64,000 nucleotides of DNA, from NCBI RefSeq assembly GCF_019801605.1, contig NZ_JAHVIT010000001.1, forward strand, positions 992,001 through 1,056,000, given 5' to 3'. Under the pieces are notes generated by a model that saw nothing but the letters and a program-made list of their open reading frames with translations, was not told where the DNA came from and did no database searches. Below are positions 45,177-53,480 of the stretch, piece after piece (positions within the stretch are counted from its first letter, which is position 1; each line of letters starts with the position of its first letter). Origin of the DNA: Maritimibacter alkaliphilus. Lineage in GTDB: Bacteria > Pseudomonadota > Alphaproteobacteria > Rhodobacterales > Rhodobacteraceae. Both the position numbers and the translations under genes were made by a program.

Positions 45177-45971
45177 TCAGTTGCCCCCCGGGATCGCGAC
45201 CTTGGCCGCGCGCTTCTCGAGGAAGGCCGTCAGCCGGGCCTCGGCCTCGGGCGAGGTGGCGGTGAAGGAGGAGATGAAGCTCTCGACGAAGAGACCGTCG
45301 TCGCGGCTCATCTCCATGATCCGGGGCAGCGCGTTGATGACGGAGTAGTTCGACAGCTCCGCGTTGGTCGCGGCCTTGGAAGCCAGTTCCAAAGCTTTCT
45401 CAACGGCTTGCCCGGCGGGGACAACGTATTGCGCAAGATTCCATGCCTCGCCCTGACGGGCATCGACGGAGCGGCCGGTCAGCATCATGTCGGTCATCCG
45501 TGCGACACCCATCAGCCGCGCGGTCCGGACCGATCCGCCGCCGCCCACGAAGATGCCGCGCTGTCCCTCCGGCAGGGCGAAGAAGGTCGTCTCGTCCGCA
45601 ACGCGCACCTGCGTGGCCGAGGCCAGTTCCAGCCCGCCGCCCACGACGGCGCCATGGAGCGCGCTGAACCACGGGATCGGGCCGAACTCGATCCGGCCGA
45701 AGACCTCGTGCCAGCGGCGCGAGCCGTGCACCCCCTCGAAGGGTGTCTTCTTGACGTGTTCGCCGAGGTCGAGCCCGGCGCAGAAATGCGTGCCGTGGCC
45801 GAAGAGCACCGCCGCCTTCGCCTCGCCGCGGGCGCGTTCCACCGCGCGGCCGATCTCCTCGATGAAGCGGTCGCTGACGGCGTTGCGTTTCTCCGGCCGG
45901 TTCAGCCCCACGAGGGCCACGTCGCCGCGCATCTCGTAGGTGACGAAATCTGCCGTGTCCGTGCTGCTCAC
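45177..45971 (-). CDS. Enoyl-CoA hydratase/crotonase-family protein
   Basis: A 264-residue crotonase. The CoA and oxyanion-hole regions are NRPEKRNAVSD, HFCAGLDLGEH and GAVVGGGLELASATQVRVAD, with Glu in GGGLE and PEGQRGI at the usual catalytic positions. In a feruloyl/coumaroyl pathway it would hydrate the side-chain double bond, with or without retro-aldol cleavage. It does not match the typical hydroxycinnamoyl-CoA hydratase-lyase (HCHL) sequence I know, and the SDR next door fits hydration followed by oxidation. The GTG at 45971 has AAGGAAGGA upstream. Confidence 0.87.
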   Translation of the reverse strand: MSSTDTADFVTYEMRGDVALVGLNRPEKRNAVSDRFIEEIGRAVERARGEAKAAVLFGHGTHFCAGLDLGEHVKKTPFEGVHGSRRWHEVFGRIEFGPIPWFSALHGAVVGGGLELASATQVRVADETTFFALPEGQRGIFVGGGGSVRTARLMGVARMTDMMLTGRSVDARQGEAWNLAQYVVPAGQAVEKALELASKAATNAELSNYSVINALPRIMEMSRDDGLFVESFISSFTATSPEAEARLTAFLEKRAAKVAIPGGN

Positions 45972-46011
45972 TTGTCTGGTTCCTTCCTTGCTCGAATAGG
46001 ATCTATGCACA

Positions 46012-46038
46012 AAAATATTTTACGTGTAAACAATATTT
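46012..46038. promoter_or_regulatory. Candidate MarR operator in the divergent phenylpropanoid promoter
   Basis: An AT-rich imperfect dyad in the 112-bp divergent region: AATATT at 46014-46019 and 46032-46037 flanking TACGTGTA (46021-46028). The half-sites AAATATTTTAC and GTAAACAATATTT are near mirror images. The contrast with the GC-rich flanks and the position between the regulator operon and the ligase gene support an operator. Confidence 0.6.
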
Positions 46039-46083
46039 GGGCGAACGGTTTCGTTCGTGGAGGAGAAAATCGAGGGAGGATCC

Positions 46084-47949
46084 ATGTCATCCATGGAGAA
46101 GATGCGGCCTGTCCGCGTCTGGGAGCCCCGTATCCGCGTGGAGGAGCGCGCGGACGGAAGCAGCCTGATATGGCAGGAAGACCCGCTGGGGGACTATCCC
46201 GACAGGCTGTCGGATCGCATCCACCACTGGGCCGCCACCGCGCCCACACGGGTCTGGATGGCCGAGAGGGGCCCGGGCGGTCACTGGATTAAGGTGACCT
46301 ATGCGGACCTGCTGGATCAGATGCGGCGGGTGGGGAGTTTCCTGCTGCAACAGGGGCTGTCGCTGGAGCGCCCGCTGCTGATCCTGTCGGAGAATTCGCT
46401 GGATCACGCCGTGGCGGCCCTTGCGGCGCAATACGTGGGCGTGCCCTCGGCCGCCGTGGCGCCGGCCTATTCGCTCATCGGCGCGGGCCATGGCAAGCTG
46501 CGCGATATCGCCGAACAGGTGACGCCCGGCGCGGTCTTCGCGAAGCACGCCGACCGGTTCGCGCCGGCGATCCGCGATGTCTTCGCGCCCGAGGTGCCCC
46601 TGATCCTCTCCGGCGGCGCGGTGGCGGGCCGGGAGGCGCATCGCTGGGAGGATGTGCTCGCCACGCCGGTGGACGCGGCGGCAGATGCGGCCAACCGCGC
46701 CACCGGGCCCGAGACGGTGGCGAAGTTCCTCTTCACCTCCGGCACCACGGGCAGCCCGAAGGCGGTGATCCTGACCCAGCGGATGCTCTGCGCCAACATG
46801 GTGCAGGTGCTGGATTGCTACCGCTTCCTAGAGGACGAGCCGCCGGTGCTGGTGGACTGGGCGCCATGGAACCACGTCGCGGCGGGCAACAAGGTCTTCA
46901 ACCTCACGCTCTGGAACGGCGGCACCTATTACATCGACGCGGGCAAGCCGACGCCGGAGGGCATGCAGGAGACGATCCGCAACCTGCGCGAGGTCTCTCC
47001 GACATGGTATTTCAACGTCCCCGTCGGCTACGAGATGCTCTGCGAGGCGATGGAGCAGGACGCGGAGCTGCGCGACAGCTTCTACCGTGACCTCAGGATG
47101 ATCGTCTACGCGGGGGCGGGCATGGCCAGCCACACCTGGCACCACCTGCTGGAGCTGTCCGAGCGCAGCACCGGCGCCCGCACGCTGATGGGATCGGGCC
47201 TCGGCTCCACTGAAACGGCGCCCTTCGCCATGTTCTGTACCGAACCGCAGGAGGAACCGGGCAATTGCGGCGTGCCGGTGCGCGGGATGACCATGAAGCT
47301 GGTGCCCACGGGCGGCAAGCTGGAGGTCCGCTTCAAGGGGCCCAACATCACGCCGGGCTACTGGCGCCGCCCCGACCTGACCGCCAAGGCCTTCGACGAG
47401 GAGGGTTTCTACAACATGGGCGATGCCATGCGCCCCGCGGTCCCCGGCGATCCGGCGCGCGGCTTCGTCTTCGACGGGCGCACGGCGGAGAACTTCAAGC
47501 TTCAGACCGGCACATGGGTCGCCGTCGGCGCGATGCGGGCCCAGCTGGTCGACGCGATGGAGGGGCTGATCCGTGACGCGGTGATCACCGGCGAGAACCA
47601 GATGGAGATGGGCGCGCTGATGCTGCCCGTCCGGCCAAGGATCGAGCGGCTGGTGGAGGGCGGCGCGGCGCTGTCCGACGCTGAACTCTATGCTCGGCCC
47701 GAGGTCGAGGCACGGCTGGCGGCGTTGTTGTCACAGCTGGCGGAGGGCGCCACCGGGTCGTCGAACCGCATTGCGCGGGCGCTGCTGCTGGTGGCGCCGC
47801 TCGACCTCGCGAAGGGCGAGGTGACGGACAAGGGCTCGGTCAACCAGCGGGCGGTGCTGGCGCATCGCGGCGATCTGGTGGCGCGGCTTTACGAGGGCGG
47901 GCCGGGGGTGATCCTGGCGCGCAAGGCAGAGACACAGAGGGCGGGCTGA
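46084..47949 (+). CDS. Acyl-CoA synthetase, feruloyl-CoA synthetase-like
   Basis: A 621-residue AMP-forming ligase that would activate ferulate or a related hydroxycinnamate to its CoA thioester. The AMP-binding signature is FLFTSGTTGSPKAVILTQ; further motifs are GSGLGSTETAPF and GYWRRPDLTAKAFDEEGFYNMGD. Length and the absence of a short C-terminal lysine motif of the usual 4CL type match bacterial FerA/FCS-like proteins near 620 residues. The ATG at 46084 follows GAGGGAGGATCC. It heads a plus-strand operon with SDR and acyl-CoA dehydrogenase genes and is divergent from the MarR/crotonase operon. Confidence 0.85.
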   Translation: MSSMEKMRPVRVWEPRIRVEERADGSSLIWQEDPLGDYPDRLSDRIHHWAATAPTRVWMAERGPGGHWIKVTYADLLDQMRRVGSFLLQQGLSLERPLLILSENSLDHAVAALAAQYVGVPSAAVAPAYSLIGAGHGKLRDIAEQVTPGAVFAKHADRFAPAIRDVFAPEVPLILSGGAVAGREAHRWEDVLATPVDAAADAANRATGPETVAKFLFTSGTTGSPKAVILTQRMLCANMVQVLDCYRFLEDEPPVLVDWAPWNHVAAGNKVFNLTLWNGGTYYIDAGKPTPEGMQETIRNLREVSPTWYFNVPVGYEMLCEAMEQDAELRDSFYRDLRMIVYAGAGMASHTWHHLLELSERSTGARTLMGSGLGSTETAPFAMFCTEPQEEPGNCGVPVRGMTMKLVPTGGKLEVRFKGPNITPGYWRRPDLTAKAFDEEGFYNMGDAMRPAVPGDPARGFVFDGRTAENFKLQTGTWVAVGAMRAQLVDAMEGLIRDAVITGENQMEMGALMLPVRPRIERLVEGGAALSDAELYARPEVEARLAALLSQLAEGATGSSNRIARALLLVAPLDLAKGEVTDKGSVNQRAVLAHRGDLVARLYEGGPGVILARKAETQRAG

Positions 47950-47952
47950 AAG

Positions 47953-48723
47953 ATGAAGATCGACGGAATGGGGGCGCTGGTCACCGGCGGCGGATCGGGA
48001 CTGGGCGAGGCCACAGCGCGGGCGCTTGCCGCGCGCGGCGCGCAGGTGACAGTGCTGGATCTGAACGCCGAGGCCGCCGCGCGGGTCGCGGGCGAGATCG
48101 GGGGGCTGGCCACCAGCGGCGACGTGACGGACGAGGCGGCGGTGACCACCGCGCTGGACGCGGCGGAGGCGGCCCATGGCCCGCTGCGCATCGTGGTGAA
48201 CTGCGCGGGCATCGGCACCGCGGGCCGTGTCGTCGGCCGCGAGGGGCCGATGCCGCTGGCGGAGTTCGAGCGGGTGCTGCGGGTGAACCTCTTCGGCACC
48301 TTCAATGTCCTGCGGCTGGCGGCCTATCGCATGTCACTCTCCGATCCGCTGCCCGAGGGCGCGGGCGAGGGACGCGGGGTGGTGATCAACACCGCCTCGG
48401 TCGCGGCCTTCGACGGGCAGATCGGGCAGGCGGCCTACGCGGCCTCCAAGGGGGGCATCGTCTCCATGGCGCTGCCGATCGCGCGGGAATTCGGGCGCTT
48501 CGGCGTGCGGGTCAACACGGTGGCGCCGGGGGTCTTCCTGACGCCCTTGCTCTACACGCTGCCCGAGGCGGCGCAGCAGGCGCTTGCGCAGGGCATCCCC
48601 TTTCCGCCGCGCCTCGGCGACCCGGATGAATTCGCCCGCACGGTGATCTTCTGCGCCGAGATGGATTATCTCAACGGCGAGGTGATCCGTCTCGACGGGG
48701 CCAACCGGCTGCCGCCGAAATAG
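47953..48723 (+). CDS. Short-chain dehydrogenase, 3-hydroxyacyl-CoA dehydrogenase-like
   Basis: A 256-residue NAD(H) enzyme. The cofactor motif is ALVTGGGSGLGEATARALAARGA, followed by NCAG, the catalytic Ser in VVINTASVAAFDGQIGQ and YAASKGG with catalytic Tyr and Lys. The overall pattern matches 17-beta-HSD10/3-hydroxyacyl-CoA dehydrogenase-type SDRs. It starts 3 bp after the ligase gene. In a beta-oxidative shortening of the aromatic side chain it would oxidise the 3-hydroxy-3-arylpropionyl-CoA formed by the crotonase. Confidence 0.87.
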   Translation: MKIDGMGALVTGGGSGLGEATARALAARGAQVTVLDLNAEAAARVAGEIGGLATSGDVTDEAAVTTALDAAEAAHGPLRIVVNCAGIGTAGRVVGREGPMPLAEFERVLRVNLFGTFNVLRLAAYRMSLSDPLPEGAGEGRGVVINTASVAAFDGQIGQAAYAASKGGIVSMALPIAREFGRFGVRVNTVAPGVFLTPLLYTLPEAAQQALAQGIPFPPRLGDPDEFARTVIFCAEMDYLNGEVIRLDGANRLPPK

Positions 48724-48732
48724 GGGCCACCC

Positions 48733-50334
48733 ATGGGAGAGACGAGCGACCAGCAGCGCCGCAGCCTCGCGGCGCTCGCCGCCACACCCGGCTGGGCCGG
48801 CGTCTGCGCGGCCAGCGGCATGGATGACGAGACGGCGGCGGCAGTGCTCTCTGCCGCCGGCCAACTGGCCGAGGGGGTGATGATCCCCCTCGACGTGACG
48901 GCGGACCGGGAGGGCTGCCGGATGGAGGGCGGACGGGTCAGGGTGCCCGGTGCCTACCATGGCGCCTGGGCGGCCTATGCGGCGGGGGGCTGGATCGGCC
49001 TCGACCTGCCGGAGGCGCTCGGCGGCAGCGGCCTGCCGGTCTCGCTTCAGGCGATGGCGGCGCAGATCTTCGACCGGTCCTGCCCGGCCTTCAACATGGC
49101 CACCGGCGCCAGCCGCTCCGGCGCGGTGCTGCTGGCGGAGCGGGCGCCGGACCTCGCGGCGGAGTGGGTGCCCGCGCTGATCGCGGGGGAGCGGGCGGCG
49201 ACGATCTGCATCAGCGAACCGGGCGCGGGATCGGACGTGGGACGCCTGCGGACCCGGGCCGTGCGGGAGGATGGTGTCTGGCGCGTGACGGGGCAGAAGA
49301 TCTGGATTTCCTTCGGGGATCATGACCTCGTGCCGCGGATCGGGCATTGCCTGCTGGCGCGGACCTCGGACCAGCCGGGCACGCGGGGGATCAGCCTCTT
49401 CCTCGTGCCGAACCTGCGCGCGGATGGCGGTGACAACGGCGTGACCCCGGTCCGGATCGAGGAGAAAATGGGCCTGCATGGCTCACCCACCTGCGTGCTG
49501 GCCTTCGAGGGCGCCGAGGCGCATCTGATCGGCGAGGTCGATCGTGGCCTGCCGCAGCTTTTCACCATGATCGAGCTGATGCGGCTTCAGACCGGCGGGC
49601 AGGGCCTTGGCCTTGCCACCCGGGCCTGCGACGTGGCCGAGGCCTATGCGCAGGAGCGCGCACAGGGCGGCGACCCTCGCCTGCCGCCGGTGCCGATCGC
49701 CCGCCATCCCGATGTGCAGCGGCAACTGGCGCAGATGCGGGCGCGGACCGAGGTGCTGCGCGCGGCCGTGGCGGAGCTGGGCTGCACCATGGACCTTGCG
49801 CGGGCCGATCCGGCGGGCAGATATCCGGATGCGGGTGCCTATGCCGCCTTCCTGCTGCCGCTGATCAAGGCTTTCGGCGCCGAGACGGGCTTCGACGTTG
49901 CCAACCGGGGGATACAGGTGCTGGGCGGTGCGGGCTACACCGCGGAGTGGCCGTTGGAGCGGGCGGCGCGCGATGCCCGCGTGCTCTCGATCTACGAGGG
50001 GACGACGGGGATGCAGGCGCTCGACTTCCTCGAACGGCGCACGGTGAAGGACCGCGCGGGGCTCGACGCTTTCCTGTCCCGCGCCGAGGCGCTGGAGGGA
50101 CCGGGGGCCGAGGTGATCACGCGGTTCGCCGCGCTCGCGAGGGCGCTGCCCGGGGCGCTGCCGGACGGGCGGCTCTGGATCGCGGATGACTGGCTGCGCT
50201 GCGGCTGGCTGGCGCTGACGGCGCTGCTTGCGCCCCGGGTGGCGCAGTGGGACGCGACGGCGGCAGAGGCCGCCACGGCGCAGATCGTCGAGCGGTTCGA
50301 GGTTCATGCGAGCGCGGTGCGGGCGGCACTCTGA
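48733..50334 (+). CDS. Acyl-CoA dehydrogenase
   Basis: A 533-residue FAD enzyme with the acyl-CoA dehydrogenase layout: N-terminal helices, GWIGLDLPEALGGSGLP, the FAD/substrate motif CISEPGAGSDVGRLRTRA, KIWISFGDHD and a C-terminal helical domain ending in a DmdC/AidB-like extension (GYTAEWPLERAARDARVLSIYEGTTGMQALDFLERR). Its extra length and tail place it with DmdC-like 3-methylmercaptopropionyl/arylpropionyl-CoA dehydrogenases. In this operon it may desaturate dihydro-hydroxycinnamoyl-CoA, letting saturated side chains enter the same route. Confidence 0.85.
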   Translation: MGETSDQQRRSLAALAATPGWAGVCAASGMDDETAAAVLSAAGQLAEGVMIPLDVTADREGCRMEGGRVRVPGAYHGAWAAYAAGGWIGLDLPEALGGSGLPVSLQAMAAQIFDRSCPAFNMATGASRSGAVLLAERAPDLAAEWVPALIAGERAATICISEPGAGSDVGRLRTRAVREDGVWRVTGQKIWISFGDHDLVPRIGHCLLARTSDQPGTRGISLFLVPNLRADGGDNGVTPVRIEEKMGLHGSPTCVLAFEGAEAHLIGEVDRGLPQLFTMIELMRLQTGGQGLGLATRACDVAEAYAQERAQGGDPRLPPVPIARHPDVQRQLAQMRARTEVLRAAVAELGCTMDLARADPAGRYPDAGAYAAFLLPLIKAFGAETGFDVANRGIQVLGGAGYTAEWPLERAARDARVLSIYEGTTGMQALDFLERRTVKDRAGLDAFLSRAEALEGPGAEVITRFAALARALPGALPDGRLWIADDWLRCGWLALTALLAPRVAQWDATAAEAATAQIVERFEVHASAVRAAL

Positions 50335-50353
50335 CGGTCAGATGACACGAAAA

Positions 50354-50378
50354 GAGACGGCGCGGGCAGCGCCGTCTC
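50354..50378. terminator. Intrinsic terminator between the acyl-CoA dehydrogenase and folB
   Basis: Arms GAGACGGCGC and GCGCCGTCTC with a 5-nt loop. On the minus strand the stem is followed by TTTT, so it best serves the folD-folB operon, but it can fold from either side. Confidence 0.8.
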
Positions 50379-50398
50379 CGGACCGGGGGCGGAGGGCC

Positions 50399-50752
50399 TC
50401 AGTCGTCCTTGGCCAGCACCACCTCACAGCCCGCCATGCCGTTGTCCAGCGCCATGGGCTTGCGCAGGCGCACCTTGGCGGCGGTCACAAGCGGGCTGTC
50501 CAGCAGATGCGAGGCGAGCCGGTGGGCAAAGACCTCCACCAGCCCGATCTGGCCGGAGGCGAGATCCTGCGCGATGACGCCCACGGCGCGGTAGTCGAAG
50601 GCCTGAGCGATGTCATCGGCCACGGGCGGGATCACGTCCAGCTCGATATCGAGGAACAGCGGCTGACGCTTGGCCTGCTCGTGTTCGAGGATCCCGATCA
50701 GGGCCTCGATCTCGAGGTCGTTGACGAAGACCTTGGTGGTGTTCTGCGCCAT
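50399..50752 (-). CDS. folB: Dihydroneopterin aldolase
   Basis: A 117-residue cytoplasmic enzyme of folate synthesis that cleaves dihydroneopterin to hydroxymethyl-dihydropterin and glycolaldehyde. The tunnelling-fold pattern is VFVNDLEIEALIGILEHEQAKRQPLFLDIELDV, YRAVG, VEVFAHRLASHLL and VRLRKPMAL with the conserved Lys. It lies 15 bp after folD, far from other folate-synthesis genes. A folB-folD pair beside a THF-consuming demethylase suggests support of the cofactor pool. Confidence 0.9.
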   Translation of the reverse strand: MAQNTTKVFVNDLEIEALIGILEHEQAKRQPLFLDIELDVIPPVADDIAQAFDYRAVGVIAQDLASGQIGLVEVFAHRLASHLLDSPLVTAAKVRLRKPMALDNGMAGCEVVLAKDD

Positions 50753-50767
50753 GGCGTGCCTGACCGC

Positions 50768-51670
50768 TTACGCGGTCAGCCCCTCGGGTTCGGGCAGGCC
50801 CGCGCTGCGGCAGGCGGCGGTGACGGTGTTGGCCAGCAGGCAGGCGATGGTCATCGGCCCCACGCCACCGGGGACGGGGGTGATGGCACCGGCCACCTCG
50901 GCGGCGGAGGCATAGTCCACGTCGCCCACGAGGCGCGTCTTGCCTTCGCCGCGTTCCGGCGCGGGAATGCGGTTGATGCCCACGTCGATGACGGTGGCGC
51001 CGGGCTTGATCCAGTCGCCGGTCACCATCTCGGGGCGGCCCACGGCGGCCACGAGGATGTCGGCGCCACGCGCCACCTCGGCGAGGTTCTTGGTGCGGCT
51101 GTGGGCGATGGTCACGGTGGCATTGGCCCCCAGCAGCAGCTGCGCCATGGGCTTGCCCACGATGTTGGAGCGCCCGATGACCACGGCGTTGAGGCCCGAG
51201 AGATCGCCGAGGTGATCCTTCAGCATCAGGAGGCAGCCGAGCGGCGTGCAGGGCACCATGGCCTTCTGCCCGGTGGAGAGCAGGCCGACGTTCGAGATGT
51301 GGAAGCCGTCGACATCCTTGGCCGGGTCGATGGCAGCCAGCACCTTGGGCTCTTCGATATGCTTGGGCAGCGGCAGCTGGACGAGGATGCCATGCACCGC
51401 CGGATCGGCGTTCAGCTGGTCGATCAGCGCCAGCAGCTCGGCCTCGGGCGTCTCCTCGGGCAGGCGGTGCTCGTAGGAGTTCATGCCCGCCTCAAGGGTC
51501 TGGCGGTTCTTGGAGCCGACGTAGACCTCGGAGGCCGGGTCATTGCCCACCAGCACCACGGCGAGGCCGGGGGTCAGGTCATTCTCGGATTTCAGGCGGG
51601 CGACATGGGCCGCCACCTTTTCACGCAGGCCGGCCGCAAAGGCCTTGCCGTCAATTCTCGTCGCCGTCAC
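50768..51670 (-). CDS. folD: Bifunctional methylene-THF dehydrogenase/methenyl-THF cyclohydrolase
   Basis: A 300-residue cytoplasmic enzyme interconverting methylene-, methenyl- and 10-formyl-THF with NADP. The signatures [15 protein letters not shown] (with catalytic Lys), [28 protein letters not shown] and [15 protein letters not shown] are present. It is transcribed ahead of folB. With LigM and PurU in the right-hand island it can carry methyl-derived carbon to formyl-THF. Confidence 0.96.
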   Translation of the reverse strand: MTATRIDGKAFAAGLREKVAAHVARLKSENDLTPGLAVVLVGNDPASEVYVGSKNRQTLEAGMNSYEHRLPEETPEAELLALIDQLNADPAVHGILVQLPLPKHIEEPKVLAAIDPAKDVDGFHISNVGLLSTGQKAMVPCTPLGCLLMLKDHLGDLSGLNAVVIGRSNIVGKPMAQLLLGANATVTIAHSRTKNLAEVARGADILVAAVGRPEMVTGDWIKPGATVIDVGINRIPAPERGEGKTRLVGDVDYASAAEVAGAITPVPGGVGPMTIACLLANTVTAACRSAGLPEPEGLTA

Positions 51671-51967
51671 GTTCTGGCTCCCTCGAAGCGATGGAAGGGC
51701 AGGCGGGCCGCAGGGGCGGCCCGTCGTCGAGTCGTCGGATAGCGCATTTGTCCGGGGGTTCCCAGCCCGGGGGCGACACGCCGCGCAAGGGGAGCGACAG
51801 GCCGGGGCCGAAGCGCGGGGCGGCCATGGCCCATCCTGCGGGCCATCCGCAGGGCGCCGGTCCCGTCAGGCTGCCGATCCGCGATGGTGCGGCACGCGGG
51901 ACCCGACCGACCCGCATCCGGACCCCGGACACGGGCCCTGCCGCGGCCCCGCGGGCGCGGCCCGCGT
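51671..51967. other. 297-bp non-coding GC-rich gap with a hairpin after the ligAB operon
   Basis: No gene is supported. Directly after the YciI-like stop (minus strand) a stem with arms CGCGGGC and GCCCGCG and loop GCG lies at 51950-51966; without a T tract it would be a weak or factor-dependent terminator. The folD promoter should lie near the left end, but no motif is clear. Confidence 0.45.
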
Positions 51968-52300
51968 TCAGCCGATGCTCAGCCGGGGGCTCATCGGATC
52001 GGTGATCCGCTGCGCCTGGAACGTATCGGGCAGGGGCGTCACCTCGATGGAGGAGACGATGCCCGCGCCGTTGAAGGGATCGCCCTGAGCAAAGGCAGTG
52101 GCATCCGCGAGGCTGCGGGCCTCCAGCACGCCGAAGTTGCCGATGCTGGCGCCGCCCGCATCCACCAGCGCCGAGCCGATCAGCACCGATGCCAGACCGT
52201 CCCCGCCGGAGCCCACCCACTGGCGGTGGGTCGGGCGGGTCTCGTCGCGCAGGGCGTCCATGCCGGGATGGTGCAGGCAGCGCATCAGGAAGAAGGCCAT
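51968..52300 (-). CDS. YciI-family small protein, last gene of the ligAB operon
   Basis: A 110-residue protein with the ferredoxin-like alpha+beta fold suggested by MAFFLMRCLHHPG, RPTHRQWVGSGG, ALVDAGGASIGNFGVLEARSLADATAFAQGDPFNGAGIVSSIEVTPL. Related YciI and muconolactone-isomerase-type proteins act in aromatic degradation or remain unassigned. The His-Asp pair typical of YciI is not obvious. Its start overlaps the ligB stop by 1 bp (TGATG), so it is made together with the dioxygenase. Isomerisation of a ring-cleavage product is a possible role, unproven. Confidence 0.8.
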   Translation of the reverse strand: MAFFLMRCLHHPGMDALRDETRPTHRQWVGSGGDGLASVLIGSALVDAGGASIGNFGVLEARSLADATAFAQGDPFNGAGIVSSIEVTPLPDTFQAQRITDPMSPRLSIG

Positions 52301-53139
52301 CAGGCGTTCTCCAGCACGACCATGCCGGCCCCGGTCATCGAGGCGGGAGCGTAGTAATGCTTGTGCTTCAGCTCGACCTTGTCATCCATGGCCGCGCGCA
52401 TCACCAGCCACATGATCAGCTCCGCGCCTTCCGAGCCGAACTGCTCGACATAGTCCTCGCGGGTCATGTCGCGGTATTTCTCGTAGTCGTTCGCGATCCC
52501 GTCGAGCCAGGCCTGATCCGCCTCGCGGTTGATGAAGCCCGCGCGCGAGCCCTGCAACTGGTGCGACAGGCCGCCGGTGCCCATGATCACCACGCGCTCG
52601 TCGCCGGGGAAGCTCTCGATCGCCTTGCGCAGCAGCTTGCCCATCTCCCAGCAGCGCTGCGGGGTGGGGATCGGGTACTGGATCGTGTTCACCCAGATCG
52701 GGACGACCTTCACCGGCCAGTGCTCGGGCCGGCCGAAGAAGAGCTCCATCGGGACCTGAAGCCCGTGGTCCACCTCGATCTCGCGGCAGACCATCGGGTC
52801 GAAGTGGTTATCGACCAGCTGGTCGACGAGATGCCACGACAGGTCCACGGCGCCCTCGAAATCGGGCACGGCGCGGGGGCCCCAGCCCTCGTCCACGGGG
52901 GTGTAGCTCTCGGCCACGCCCACGGCGAAGGTCGGCACCCGGTCGAGGAAGAAGGTATTGCCATGGTCGTTGAAGATCACGACCGCCACGTCGGGCTTCT
53001 TGTCCGCCATCCACTGCTTGCCGGGGATGTAACCGTCGAAGAAGGGTTTCCAATCGGGGGTGTCGACAAGGCCCTTGTCGATGGCAATCCCGATGGAAGG
53101 TACGTGGCTGGTGCCCACGCCGCCAATGATCTCGGCCAT
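52300..53139 (-). CDS. ligB: Class III extradiol dioxygenase beta subunit (LigB-like)
   Basis: A 279-residue catalytic subunit that opens 4,5-dihydroxybenzoates with Fe(II). Counterparts of the Sphingobium LigB iron ligands His12, His61 and Glu242 are His12 (GTSHVPS), His59 (FNDHGN) and Glu240 (SEGAEL). The catalytic/acid residues His127 and His195 correspond to His125 (EVDHGL) and His193 (LSHQLQG). These LigB numbers are from memory. The ATG at 53139 overlaps the ligA stop by one base. Protocatechuate, gallate or 3-O-methylgallate are possible substrates. Confidence 0.93.
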   Translation of the reverse strand: MAEIIGGVGTSHVPSIGIAIDKGLVDTPDWKPFFDGYIPGKQWMADKKPDVAVVIFNDHGNTFFLDRVPTFAVGVAESYTPVDEGWGPRAVPDFEGAVDLSWHLVDQLVDNHFDPMVCREIEVDHGLQVPMELFFGRPEHWPVKVVPIWVNTIQYPIPTPQRCWEMGKLLRKAIESFPGDERVVIMGTGGLSHQLQGSRAGFINREADQAWLDGIANDYEKYRDMTREDYVEQFGSEGAELIMWLVMRAAMDDKVELKHKHYYAPASMTGAGMVVLENA

Positions 53140-53480
53140 CACTCTTTCCCCAGTCGCTGTTTCAGGAAATCCGCATGTTCCATCTGCGCCTGCGCGGCGC
53201 CGATCTCGGTCATCACCGCCGGGTCGACGGCGGCGATCTTGAGGATGAAGAAGAGGTTTCCGCCAAGGGCCACCATGCGGTGCCAGTCGCGGGCCATGAC
53301 GGCGGCCTTCTCCTCGGCGCTCAGGCCGTAGCTGTCGAGAAAGGCCTCCTCGTCGGCCTTGAAGGCGGCGCGGTTCTCGGGCTTGCCCAGGGACATGGCC
53401 ATCTTGTTCATCCGGTAGCCCTGCTTCGACCTTTCGCGGTCGAAGAGCGGGGTTTCGGGGATCTGCGTCGGATCAGACAT
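53139..53480 (-). CDS. ligA: Extradiol dioxygenase alpha subunit (LigA-like)
   Basis: A 113-residue small helical subunit that covers the LigB active site. Family marks are YRMNKMAMSLGKPENRAAFKADEEAFLDSYGLSAEEKAAVMARDWHRMVALGGNLFFILKIAA. The second of two nearby ATGs (53480) is chosen because GGAGG lies 6 nt upstream, inside the end of the hydrolase gene, which it overlaps by 8 bp. A separate LigA subunit points to PCA 4,5-dioxygenase-type enzymes rather than the fused GalA type. Confidence 0.92.
   Translation of the reverse strand: MSDPTQIPETPLFDRERSKQGYRMNKMAMSLGKPENRAAFKADEEAFLDSYGLSAEEKAAVMARDWHRMVALGGNLFFILKIAAVDPAVMTEIGAAQAQMEHADFLKQRLGKE

Noticed and set aside
45177-45971. Calling the crotonase a hydroxycinnamoyl-CoA hydratase-lyase
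   Set aside because: The sequence around the active site does not match HCHL, and an adjacent SDR fits hydration followed by oxidation; only crotonase family membership is supported.
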